This document shows positions 8,994 through 17,561 of a stretch of DNA of 17,561 nt, piece by piece. The position numbers were made by a program, and so were the translations under genes. The stretch is taken from the NCBI GenBank assembly GCA_001931905.2, contig MSJI02000079.1:1-17561 (forward strand). Reading direction: 5' to 3'. Origin of the DNA: Cladosporium sp. IMV 00045 (taxonomy: Eukaryota; Ascomycota; Dothideomycetes; Cladosporiales; Cladosporiaceae). The first letter of the stretch is position 1, and every line of letters starts with the position of its first letter. A model generated the notes under the pieces. The model saw only the letters and a program-made list of their open reading frames with translations, had not been told where the DNA came from and searched no databases.

Positions 8994-11695
8994 ATGCCTA
9001 ATCATGGAGTCACGGCGGGGCCATCTCGAGGGCATTCAAGCTCTTCCAGACTAGCTAAAAGAGCTCAGGTCGCCGTGGCGTGCGAGAATTGTCGTCGTGA
9101 GTAATGCATTAACTTCACTTCGCGCACTTCGCTGACCTTACGTATATGAACAGGTAGCAAAGTCAAAGTACGTATGCCTTTCGGCTTAGAAAACAACTTC
9201 AGATGAAGTGTCATGTTGACGTCGCGACCGAAATCTTGTCATCAACTGATCGCTATAAGTCGCGTACTTCTAACACTCGTGGGAATATTGTGACGGAGCG
9301 CGTCCAAGTTGCTCGAGATATCGGCAAATCGAGATTGAGTGCACCTACATAGTGCCTTAGAGCGATGCGCCTCCCATTATTGCACTCAAACGCAGTACGC
9401 CATCGAAGTCAAGACTAAATCCGACCGAAAACTGACCTTAGTTTCTCCTATTCTTTAGAGTACTCCGAGCTTTAGCGACAGTCTGCAGACGGACAAGCTT
9501 TATTGCATCAGCTCAGGTCTCTACCCTAACGCGATGCGCACGAAGTACTTAACCGTCTTCGAACAGGTTAAGATCCGGCTTCGGCGCTACAACTCGCACT
9601 CGGATCGCTAGCACCGATAACGCGGGCCGAAAGACTCTCACCTGCGTACCGCGACCATTACCTGGTAGACGGGGGCATCATAGCTTTGCCTCATATTAGG
9701 GATGCTAGTGCCTCTTCTACTTTACGATCGAATGTCAGTAGGGAACGGATCACTCCGAATACGCGGTTGCCAAGGCCTAACGCAGGTGCCTCTCAATAAC
9801 TACCTTCTTTCGCACATCTGACGTATGCTTTGTAGAGCACCTAAGCGACACTTTTTTCGTCGTTTGGCGAAATTCAATAATTGCTGACTCGCTTATAAGC
9901 GCATACATAGGGGACTCCAACTATATAGCACCTCAATCGTCACGCAAATCCCTGCTGAGAAAGTCACCCAGCGCGCCGGAATTCCACCACACGAGAGGCT
10001 TGACATCAGTATCTGTCTTACGGATACCTACTTGGCGAGCTGACTCAAGGCTTGACCGTGCCTACGCTAGAGACTGGGGTGTCTTTTACTTGGAGGATGA
10101 AGCATTCCGGAATATCATATGCTCCTATCTGATATGGGATCACCAAGCTTGGCGTTTCTTCGACGAGGATGACTTCTTGGAAGGGTTGGTGTATGCGCCA
10201 TCAATCTCTTGCAGTCCAGCACTCGTCCATGCGGTCATAGCATTTGGATCGGTTCGTACCAATACATACGTTTCGAGCGCAAAAACGGTTGACACCTTTG
10301 ATAGAGAAACTACGTTTGGATTGATGCCGAGACAGCCGATGCTTCAGGAACAGCTGCCGCTACAGAGGCGGAAAGACTATGGGATATAGAAAATCCAAGC
10401 GACAAACCCCTTGCTACAGCTGCAGCGGGTCTTCTCATTTGGAACAATAACGGGGCTTCGGGACACGACAATACCGGCGAGCCGTATATCCTACGAGTCA
10501 AGCGAGTTGCTGATCACATGAATATGTATGATGGAAGCTCATACGCTACAAAAGACACCAAAGCCAATCGGGCAAAGGCTATCTTCATCTGGGGTGTTTA
10601 CTCTTGGCTTGCGTAAGTCGTTTATTCACACTTCATTCCATGCTAGACGAGAAGTCAACTGACTCGACCATCAAAGGTTTTGTGAGATCACACTTGGGTC
10701 AGAGTTTAGCCTCCCTAAGTTGCCACCCGATTTGACGCCGCTTTTCAATGAAAATTCTGCAGACAAGGAATGGATGCCTTGGCCGCGAAGCGACCCACGG
10801 ATTTTGGCCTTGATAGATGAAATATTCCTTGTGAGATCTTCAATTATGGCGATATTCCTGGATATCGGGGCACTCCAAAGGAATCACAAAGACTCTGGAT
10901 TGACTCAAGAGTACCTTGACGCGTCTCTTGCTCTTTGTCACCGTCTGCGATTGGTATGGAACTCGGCTGGCGTGGTTGCGTGCTCCCTGGATCAAATGAC
11001 TCCCCATCTGCTCCTTCTTCAGTAAGTCACGCAGGCCCACTCACGCATGGTAAGAAGATTGTTCTATTTACCAAACAAGCTAACGCTCCCGGTCCAGTTG
11101 TTGGTACCACTATGCCATTCTGCAGCTCTTCCGTCCTTTTGTGACAACATCTACACTCCCTTCTATTCATTCACTGCCGTTAGAAGCCGCAAAACTATCG
11201 ATTGAGCCTGCTCTATCGACTTCGAGATCTGCTGCGCATCAGCTACGGTCACTGTTGACTCTAGGTTCTACAATATTTGCTGGCCTCCAAGCTCCACTTA
11301 TTTTCTCTCAAGTTGCTGTAGCTGTGGCCCTGGAGACTTTACCATCCGCGTCTGCGCTCAGTACGATCTTTTCGCTAACTGCAGGAACTGTATTCATTAT
11401 TGCTCTTCGTATCCTCTATCGAATGGGCGGAGCGTTTGTCGCTCTCCGTTTTGCACTTCTTGGAATCAAGCAAACGGCGCTGAGACTTCATTTACACGTG
11501 CCTCCAGAGGCAGAAAACATCTTTGGAAAGGTGCAAGAGGAGATTTCTCGCAGGAAGACAACCCGCAGACCCCGAGCTAATTAGGTGGTGGACTTGAGCA
11601 GATCCGGGGCTGATGTCCAAGCGGCGAGGTTAGAGAGTTTAGTTGGTGCATTAAGCGATCTCGATCTCCATTTAGAACAGCAGGGGAGGCTTTAA
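8994..11695 (+). pseudogene. Zn2Cys6 transcription factor, NirA-like type (TF2), broken N-terminal half
   Basis: The ATG at 8994 gives MPNHGVTAGPSRGH... to AVACENCRR. An intron 9097-9153 (GTGAGT...ACAG) follows, then SKVK (9154-9167), a second intron with GTACGT donor at 9168, and CDGARPSCSRYRQIEIECTY at 9289-9348. The fifth zinc cysteine is Tyr (TAT 9319-9321), the second intron has no AG acceptor before 9289, and stops stand at 9358, 9473, 9527 and 9569 with frame changes in the linker. From 9781 one frame is intact through three well-formed introns (10252-10304, 10613-10676, 11022-11097). It reads WDHQAWRFFDEDDFLEGLVY and CSPALVHAVIAFGS, then YSWLAFCEITLGSEF, then YHYAILQLFRPF, all typical of the fungal regulator middle-homology region. 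No in-frame ATG occurs in 9781-10251. TAG at 11582-11584 is followed by 36 more open codons up to TAA 11693-11695, so it may be a late nonsense change. The ancestor was probably a nuclear regulator of a metabolic pathway; its target is unknown. Confidence 0.78.
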
Positions 11696-11793
11696 ACAAA
11701 CCCCATGCGCCAATTTATAGTGTCTAAGCAGTGCAACGCCAAGAGGTCAACCCCGGAAGGAAATGACTACATCTCGCTACCTATAGCCATTGG

Positions 11794-11818
11794 TTTGATT
11801 TGATTTGATTGGATTGGA
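11794..11818. repeat. Short pentanucleotide microsatellite
   Basis: TTTGATTTGATTTGATT is followed by GGATTGGA, that is about three TTTGA units running into two ATTGG units. It lies downstream of TF2 in sequence without a gene. Confidence 0.6.
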
Positions 11819-11919
11819 TATACCGTTTTCGCAGTGTAGCTCCCTTAAAAGGATCATGCTAGGCTGTCACTGTGTGCGGTATCAGGGAGGAAAGCCGTAG
11901 CGTAAGCCCGGGTGAAAGC

Positions 11920-12580
11920 TCAATCCTCTAGTAAGTGTGAGCGCACATGAAGCCGCGAAGCCCTGTTTGCACAGTCTGCAACCACGATTACGAACATCCT
12001 GCGGATATCTCTTTTCTGATGTCTAGAAAGTGGCTGAAGAACCAGCTGTTTCCCTTGGTCCTGCAGTGTCTCATTCGCGATCTGACAGTGTTCCCCCTCA
12101 GAGTCATGCATATACTGGTGAATACCTGGCGCTTTACTGTCTGCAAGCCGGCAAGCAATGGTTGTAACGAACATTCCGATATGACCGGAGTCCCCTAGAC
12201 CCTTAGAGAAGAAGTAATTCGCTGCAAGGCGCGCCCTTTAACAATAATGGCGCGCGACAGTGCGAGCGATCGCCGATTTCCCCGTACCAGGCCGGCCACC
12301 CAGCCAGATGATGCAGCTCTTGCTGTCACTATCCACCCACTCGTGGATTATCACAAGAACGTCGACCCATGTTCCAGGCAAGCGGTCAGAGTCATTTTGT
12401 CTGTGGCATGCATTGAATGTCGCATTAGAAGCAAAGGGAAGGCGCCTTAGGGGGCCCTCGAGTTATGGCGCACATCTCAGCTTGTTCCTCGCAGGTCTCA
12501 GGCTTCTACATACCATAATGATTTACGATATGCGCTCGAGCACTGTCCGTTACATTCATGCCTTGGTAGTAGTTGCCGCC
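11920..12580 (-). pseudogene. NACHT-type STAND NTPase (NLR-like) remnant
   Basis: On the minus strand a degraded segment near 12560-12517 (VTDSARAHIVNHYG) leads, after a frame change, to LPFASNATFNACHRQNDSDR and GTWVDVLVIIHEWVDSDSKS, the linker that precedes NACHT domains in fungal NLR proteins. Next comes IIWLGGRPGTGKSAIARTVA, whose Walker A motif GRPGTGKS (12297-12274) is intact. A TAA at 12240-12238 interrupts the frame, which then continues as RLAANYFFSKGLGDSGHIGM, FVTTIACRLADS and QGKQLVLQPLS, all in family order. The Walker B region (expected V-DALDEC-like) reads FVIVVADCANR, apparently missing the acidic residues. The frame ends at 11922-11920. The N-terminal effector domain and C-terminal repeats are absent. 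Such proteins act in heterokaryon incompatibility or immunity-like responses; this copy can hardly work. Confidence 0.8.
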
Positions 12581-14618
12581 AGCCGCTGGTGGTCAGCGCC
12601 TGGTTCATGCTGTCTACGTCTCTTCATTGCTATGACCGGCTGGAAGCGTAGACTTTGCCAGAATGCACCGCCAAATATGTCGGTTGCGCAAGGCACGATC
12701 TGCGTATCCGAGCGAGGGTTCAACATTGTATGCCAGTGTCTCGCTATGCTGCCGTTTGCTTACGTCTCGTTCGGCGCAACCAGAATATCAAGGGTCCGTA
12801 CAGTATGGAGATGTGCGAGTGTTCCGAGCGAATCTGTCAACAAAGCGATATCAATACTTGAAAGATAACCTGATCGATTTGAGTGAACATAGCAACGTCT
12901 ATCAGGTCACGTATACACTACGTTGTCCAGGCAGGAAGCTCGGAAGGGTGGCGTAAGACATGCTTCAGCTAGCAATAGTGAGGGGTTTGGCCTGGCGTGC
13001 AGAAACCACGTGGGTAAAGCGCAGATTCACCAAGCGAGCTACAGTACTGGAGACGTAGGTTACGTTGGGTACATACTGTGGCTCCTAAGTAGCCTAAGCT
13101 ACTTCATTAAGAGCGCGTCCTTACACTGACAGGCAACGTTCAGCAGCTGCGACTGATCTGCGGCTATCACGCTTGCAAGCTGCGTGTGCGCGGCAGGATA
13201 TGTACAGGCGGCACAACCCACACTCGGCAGCGGTAACTGGTCAAAGAAAGTGTAGCGGCAAATTCGCCGTCTTCCCCGCTGTTGCGGCTCCAGTGAGATC
13301 ACATGATCAGCGCGTCGCAGGCTCCATCTTGGTCCCTACTCCTAGGATCATGAATCCCGCATTCCATATCGATATGCAGGAGATAAGCGCGCGCGCTGGC
13401 TTCAAAATTGAAGCTCCTAGTAGTTGACCGAATAATCGTCTAGCCGGAATCACAGAGCAGTAATTAGCTAAAGAGGCAAGTCAGGAACCAGGAAGCGGGA
13501 ACTAGGAAACAGGAATGGGAGCTTGGAAGGGACAAGCTGGCCAGATGCTGTTGTCGTATTTCTCTCGCAAGATATTACTATGATTAGGAAGCTTTGCACT
13601 ACACATATGTTCGGGATCTTCAACCTGGAACCAAAAAAATTCTCAAAAAGTCTGATCGGAATGGTGTTAGGCTTTTTGCCGAGCGCAATCCACCAATCGA
13701 AATGCAATGTTTACAAAAATCTCTCGTAGTCTACCGCAAATCAGAAAACTAGTATCTGGCTTCCACATCCTGCCTTTGTTCAGTAGTATAATATCAATCT
13801 TGATTTGAGCTGAGCTTGGCAAGTGCAGTCCCAATTTACGACGTTTGCAATTCCCGAGCCTGACTAATCCTGACCTGAGGGAGTCGGCCAGAAGTCGGGT
13901 TCCTACAGCAAAGAGATAACAACACGCTGGGATCCTGTAACCGTGAACGACGGTGAGAATAGGGGATTTCGGACGGGATGCCCAGTTTTCACTGACCTAT
14001 GGTCGTATGTACCTAGAACTTGCGTTTGCACATCATAATCTTAAGCTGCTAGCAAAAGCAGCGACATGAGAGCCATGACCATTCCTGCACTTGAGGTGGA
14101 TTCAGGTATAATGGAACCACAGCTCAAACACCAATTCGAATGATAGATGGGTTACGACCATCTCGAGGATCGATTCAATGTAATCATTCCGTCTTGCTTT
14201 TGTTGATATGGCCCGCTGCGTTTCTAGCTTCCCTCTTTTCGTTAACGGCTTGCCCTTGAGTAGTACGAAATGAAATCGAGCAAACGGACATGAGTGCCAA
14301 AATCTTTCGAGCTCTCTAGTTTTTCATTAAGAACATACCTATATGTCAAAAGGAAGTGTTGTCTTTCAGTAAAGCGTACACGTACATTCTCTCCTCCATT
14401 GCTTCCACCTGTGGTAACAACGATCTTGATTTTAAAGGGACCTTGAGAAAGGAAAGTAGGGAAAAAGACATGATTGGAAAAAATCAACGCCATGGCTGTG
14501 CATATACATACAGTAAAGAAACTCAAGGAAAAGTAGTGAAAAAGAAAAAGTCAGAAACCACCTCGCCCCATCCTTTTCAGTCGCTTCCATCCTCCGCAGA
14601 AACGCTTACATCGCCACT
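12581..14618. other. Intergenic: no identifiable gene; right part is the 3' flank of mlp1
   Basis: Sequence of ordinary composition with only short overlapping frames on both strands. The left part may contain further unreadable pieces of the NLR gene. At 13480-13517 there is a purine-rich run of irregular AGGAA units. The last few hundred bases before 14618 should hold the 3' untranslated region of the nucleoporin gene, which is transcribed leftwards. A low-complexity AAAAAGAAAAAG run lies near 14540. Confidence 0.45.
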
Positions 14619-17561
14619 TCAAGCACTAGGCCCACCGCCCCTCTGCCTCTTCTCATCTCCGCCGGCAGGACCACCATCGTGAGTCCTCTTCATGCCCTGG
14701 CCCTGGCCCGGACCGCCTCTGCCTCCTCCACGACCACCTCTGCCGATCTGGCTACCGCCGCCGCCTCTGGGAAGGCCGGTACCTTGCGCTCCACCGCGGC
14801 CGGGACCGGTTGCGGCGCCTTGAATGTTCAGACCTTGAGGGCCTCCTCTGCCGATTCCGCTCGGGCCACCGCCGCGGGGGAGACGAGAGCCGCCAGGACC
14901 TGGGATGCCGCTGCTCAGACCGCGGAGAGCTGCTGGGCCGGTTCCGAAGGTGGGCTTGTTCTCTCCTCCTGGTGCGCCTGTTTGGGGTGCGAAGGAGGGT
15001 GCGTTGGGGTTGGGCGGCGTGCCGGCTCCGCCTTGAGGGAAGCCTGGACGGCCTAGTTGAGGTTGCGATGCTGGAGTGCCGAACGGCTGGGCTGCCTGGC
15101 TGGGTTGACCGAATGAGGGCTGGCTGGGTTGGCCGAATGCAGAGGCGTTTGGTGCCTGCATGCCAGGTGGCGCGTTGCTTGGCTGTCCGAAAGTTCCGGT
15201 GCCTTGAGCGCCGAATCTTGCTTGACGAGCTTGCAGCTTAGCTTGCTCACTTTCTTGCTCTGGCTGCGGTTGTGGGACAGCAGGCGTGGTTTGAGCCGGT
15301 GATGGTGAGGCGACACCGGCGGACTTCGGGGTTCCAGGTGCAGGCGCAGCCTTAGGAGCTGGCTTAGCGACCTTAGCGATCTCCCAGACCTCGCCGACGC
15401 CCTTCTCGGGTGTCTCTTGTGCAGCCTTGACGACGACTGCGATCTTGGCTTGCGCGATGTCACGCTGGCTGATTTGGACCTTGGTTTTCTTCTCAGCGTT
15501 CTCGATCGCTTGTTTGACAGCTGCTTCTCTCTCCTTTTGTGCGTTTTCGAGTTTGCTCTTCAGGTCTTCAATCTCTGCGCTGTTCGCCTGAGGGCCCTCG
15601 TTGGAGCCGGAGGCCAGACTGGCCACGGTCGCACGAGCAGACTCAAGCTGAGAAGTGAGACGGGAGATCTCAGCATCCTTCTCAACAATAGTCTTGTTGA
15701 GAGCCTCGGTGTCCTTGGCGGTAGTCTTCTTCACATTGTTGGTGAAGATGGTGCGCAGGCGAGCGTTCGATTTGAGCAGCTCAACTGCCTGTTCATCGGT
15801 AATGTCAGGCAATCCATTGGACTGAGGCTGATCGGTAGGAGTTGGCTCAGCCTTGACGCCCTGCTGTTCCTTGTTCTGGGCTTGTTGCACAGCAGCGCTG
15901 CCTTCTTTGCTCAGGCGTTCAAGCTCTGCTTGGTGCTCCTTCTTAAGCGTCTCAATCGTGCTGGCTTGCTCGTCCTTCAGTTTCTGGACCTCGACCTCGT
16001 GCTCCGAGACAATCTGTTGGCGGATCTCAGTTGTCAACTCGTTACGCATCTTCTCGCGTTCGTCCTTCAACTGGCGTGTGAGGTTGTTCTTCATGGACTG
16101 TATCTTCTTCTCGCAAGCCTCCTCGACTTGTTTGACAGACACTTGATGCTGGGATTCCATTTCGACGCGTAGGCGCTCAACCTCTTCAGCGACTTGTTGA
16201 GAGACCGGCTTTTCCCCTTCGGCAGGCTCAGCGTTGGTCACAGCTGGGTTACCTTGGGCGTCTGACTGAGCGTTGGCACGAAGGGTCTCCACCTCTTGCT
16301 GAGCGGTAGAGAGCTCCTGTCGAAGCTTCTCGAGAGCTTCATTGCCGGTTCCAGTCTCGTTGATTTCACCCTCATCTTGGCCACCGCTGTTCGCATTGGC
16401 CTGTGCGGTCTCAAGCTCAGACTGCAAGTTTGCCACCTGAGCCTCAAGCTCTTCCACTCGGCTTTGCAATGTCTGCGTCTGGTTGCTGAGAGACTCAGCA
16501 CGAGCAGCGTGGTCGGCAGCTTGTGTCTCGGCTTCGGCGATGCGTGCATGAAGACGCACATGCTCTTCACCCCCTTCAGCAACCTGACCCTCTTCCTGGC
16601 CCGTCTTCTCAGCAGCGGCAGCCTCAGCCCGGGAGACAGCCTCGTCTCTGGCCGTCTTAGTTTGCTCAAGTTCAGCCTTCAGGGTCTCAAGCTCGCCGCT
16701 AAGTCTGGTCTGCTCGGCCTGCGCGGCATCGAAGCTGGTTTTGCTCTCGATTAGGCGTTGGTTTTGCTTGCGGTTTTGCTCTTTCGCCTGCTCTTTGAAT
16801 CTCTCCAGGCGGTCAATGAGGCTCGCCGACGCCTCCTTTGCTGCGGCTTCGATACGTCCGTCGACGCCCTCGAGCTGTTCCTTTAGCGGGGCCTGCTCAG
16901 CCTCAAGGCGCTCTTTCTCGGCCTTCAACGCCTCCATTTGCTGTTTCATATCCTCCAGCTCGGCAGGATCGACACGGTCGTACTTCGAGATGATGTTCTG
17001 AGTGCGCTCACGCCAGTGGTCACGATCGTCCTGGAGAAGCTTCATCTCGCCCTCCTTGCTCTCCAGCTCGCCCTCGAGCTCACCAACACGAGCCTTGAGA
17101 GGGTCAATCTCCGCAACAAGGCGATCGATTTCTTGACTCTTCTCTTCGAGCTTCTCTCGTGCCTGACGGGCTTCGTTTCGCAGGGTGGTCGAGCTCTCAC
17201 GGTAAAGGTTGAGCTCGTTGATCGTCTGCATTAGCTTGTTGGTGCTTCCCTCATTGGTGAGACGATCAGAAGATTGCCTTCGCTCTTCGGCAAGCTTCTG
17301 GCGCACATCATCGAGCTGACCGTTGGCGTAGTCGAGTTGTTGCTGCAGGCGTTTCGCTTCCTGAATGGAGAGCTCGTACTGAACGTCCACGATCTCCTTC
17401 TCACGGCGCAGATACTTGATAACCTCGTGGAGGTTGCCTGAGTCGCCACCTGGTGGAGGTGAAGCAGCTTCATCGCCTTCCGCAGTGGAAGGAACAGCAC
17501 GACCCTGTCGGAGGGCCTGAAGTTCCGATGAGAATGCCTCCATCTGTTGGTGGAGCAGCTT
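14619..17561 (-). CDS. MLP1: Mlp1/Tpr-type nuclear basket nucleoporin, C-terminal 980 residues (5' end outside window)
   Basis: The minus-strand frame is open from base 17561 (KLLHQQ precedes MEAFSSELQALRQGRA) to TGA 14621-14619 without an intron, so the Met at 17543 is internal. Residues 1 to about 680 are nearly continuous heptad coiled coil rich in Glu, Gln, Lys and Leu. The block NARLRTIFTNNVKKTTAKDT near residue 610 is typical of fungal Mlp1/Tpr proteins. The tail is disordered and Pro/Gly/Gln-rich with FGQPSN, AFGQPSQ, SFGQPSQ and PFGTP repeats. It then has Gly/Arg-rich RGGGP, GRGG and GRGGRGGGRGG stretches, and ends KRTHDGGPAGGDEKRQRGGG, a probable nuclear localisation signal. The protein forms filaments of the nuclear basket and works in mRNA quality control and spindle checkpoint scaffolding. 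Codon use is normal and there is no RIP damage. Confidence 0.9.
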   Translation of the reverse strand, partial: KLLHQQMEAFSSELQALRQGRAVPSTAEGDEAASPPPGGDSGNLHEVIKYLRREKEIVDVQYELSIQEAKRLQQQLDYANGQLDDVRQKLAEERRQSSDRLTNEGSTNKLMQTINELNLYRESSTTLRNEARQAREKLEEKSQEIDRLVAEIDPLKARVGELEGELESKEGEMKLLQDDRDHWRERTQNIISKYDRVDPAELEDMKQQMEALKAEKERLEAEQAPLKEQLEGVDGRIEAAAKEASASLIDRLERFKEQAKEQNRKQNQRLIESKTSFDAAQAEQTRLSGELETLKAELEQTKTARDEAVSRAEAAAAEKTGQEEGQVAEGGEEHVRLHARIAEAETQAADHAARAESLSNQTQTLQSRVEELEAQVANLQSELETAQANANSGGQDEGEINETGTGNEALEKLRQELSTAQQEVETLRANAQSDAQGNPAVTNAEPAEGEKPVSQQVAEEVERLRVEMESQHQVSVKQVEEACEKKIQSMKNNLTRQLKDEREKMRNELTTEIRQQIVSEHEVEVQKLKDEQASTIETLKKEHQAELERLSKEGSAAVQQAQNKEQQGVKAEPTPTDQPQSNGLPDITDEQAVELLKSNARLRTIFTNNVKKTTAKDTEALNKTIVEKDAEISRLTSQLESARATVASLASGSNEGPQANSAEIEDLKSKLENAQKEREAAVKQAIENAEKKTKVQISQRDIAQAKIAVVVKAAQETPEKGVGEVWEIAKVAKPAPKAAPAPGTPKSAGVASPSPAQTTPAVPQPQPEQESEQAKLQARQARFGAQGTGTFGQPSNAPPGMQAPNASAFGQPSQPSFGQPSQAAQPFGTPASQPQLGRPGFPQGGAGTPPNPNAPSFAPQTGAPGGENKPTFGTGPAALRGLSSGIPGPGGSRLPRGGGPSGIGRGGPQGLNIQGAATGPGRGGAQGTGLPRGGGGSQIGRGGRGGGRGGPGQGQGMKRTHDGGPAGGDEKRQRGGGPSA

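Noticed and set aside
10305..10400. Frameshift in TF2 where the plus frame ends at 10389
   Set aside because: A 53-nt intron (10252-10304, GTTCGT...GATAG) restores the frame used by the next exon, so no frameshift is needed.
12247..12868. Plus-strand frames of 67 and 202 codons, one with ACIECRIRSK resembling a zinc cluster
   Set aside because: They lie antisense to the NACHT remnant. The third cysteine is missing, and the minus-strand reading explains the sequence much better.
13480..13517. AGGAA-rich run as a tandem repeat or CRISPR-like array
   Set aside because: Unit length is irregular, there are no conserved spacers, and the organism is a eukaryote.
14679..17234. Long plus-strand frames (up to 251 codons) opposite mlp1
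   Set aside because: They are antisense images of the coiled-coil and glycine-rich coding sequence, with low-complexity Leu/Ser/Cys content.

Overview
The window looks like chromosomal DNA of a filamentous ascomycete (Pezizomycotina). The evidence is short (50-80 nt) introns with GTRNGT donors, CTAAC/CTGAC branch sites and CAG/TAG acceptors; a dispersed 5S rRNA-like locus; several Zn2Cys6 regulators; a NACHT-type STAND/NLR remnant; a pogo/Fot1-type transposase remnant; and a tract with heavy CpA-to-TpA damage typical of repeat-induced point mutation (RIP).

Layout. 1-1230 (+) is the 3' end of a Num1/ApsA-type cortical anchor gene with its PH domain. 1231-3100 is its 3' flank, holding a 5S rRNA-like sequence (minus) and a possible small spliced gene (minus). 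3100-6480 is RIP-ruined DNA. Inside it, 3314-5636 (+) can still be read as one complete Zn2Cys6 regulator gene ('TF1'): a 34-codon exon, a 58-nt intron and a 2.16-kb exon with no frameshift. It carries about 48 premature TAG/TAA codons, no TGA, and five of its six zinc cysteines are now tyrosine. 6490-7200 (minus) is the C-terminal part of a pogo-type DDE transposase. It abuts a short Zn2Cys6 reading frame ('TF3', 7739-7277, minus). A divergent 1.25-kb spacer with two strong palindromes separates TF3 from a second, related regulator ('TF2', 8994-11695, plus), whose N-terminal half is broken. 11920-12580 (minus) is a remnant of a NACHT NTPase with an intact P-loop. 12580-14618 holds nothing I can identify. 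14619-17561 (minus) is the long C-terminal part of an Mlp1/Tpr nuclear-basket nucleoporin.

Interpretation. Two conserved housekeeping genes (num1/apsA and mlp1) flank about 13 kb of accessory DNA made mostly of dead or dying genes: three Zn2Cys6 regulators of the same broad NirA-like type, a transposon fragment and an NLR fragment. TF2 and TF3 share an identical nine-residue stretch after the zinc cluster (APPIIALKR) and a similar linker, so they look like diverged paralogues in head-to-head orientation. All three regulators have an intron directly before the codon of the third zinc cysteine. The most notable result is that the tract that looks like featureless AT-rich DNA contains a complete fossil gene.
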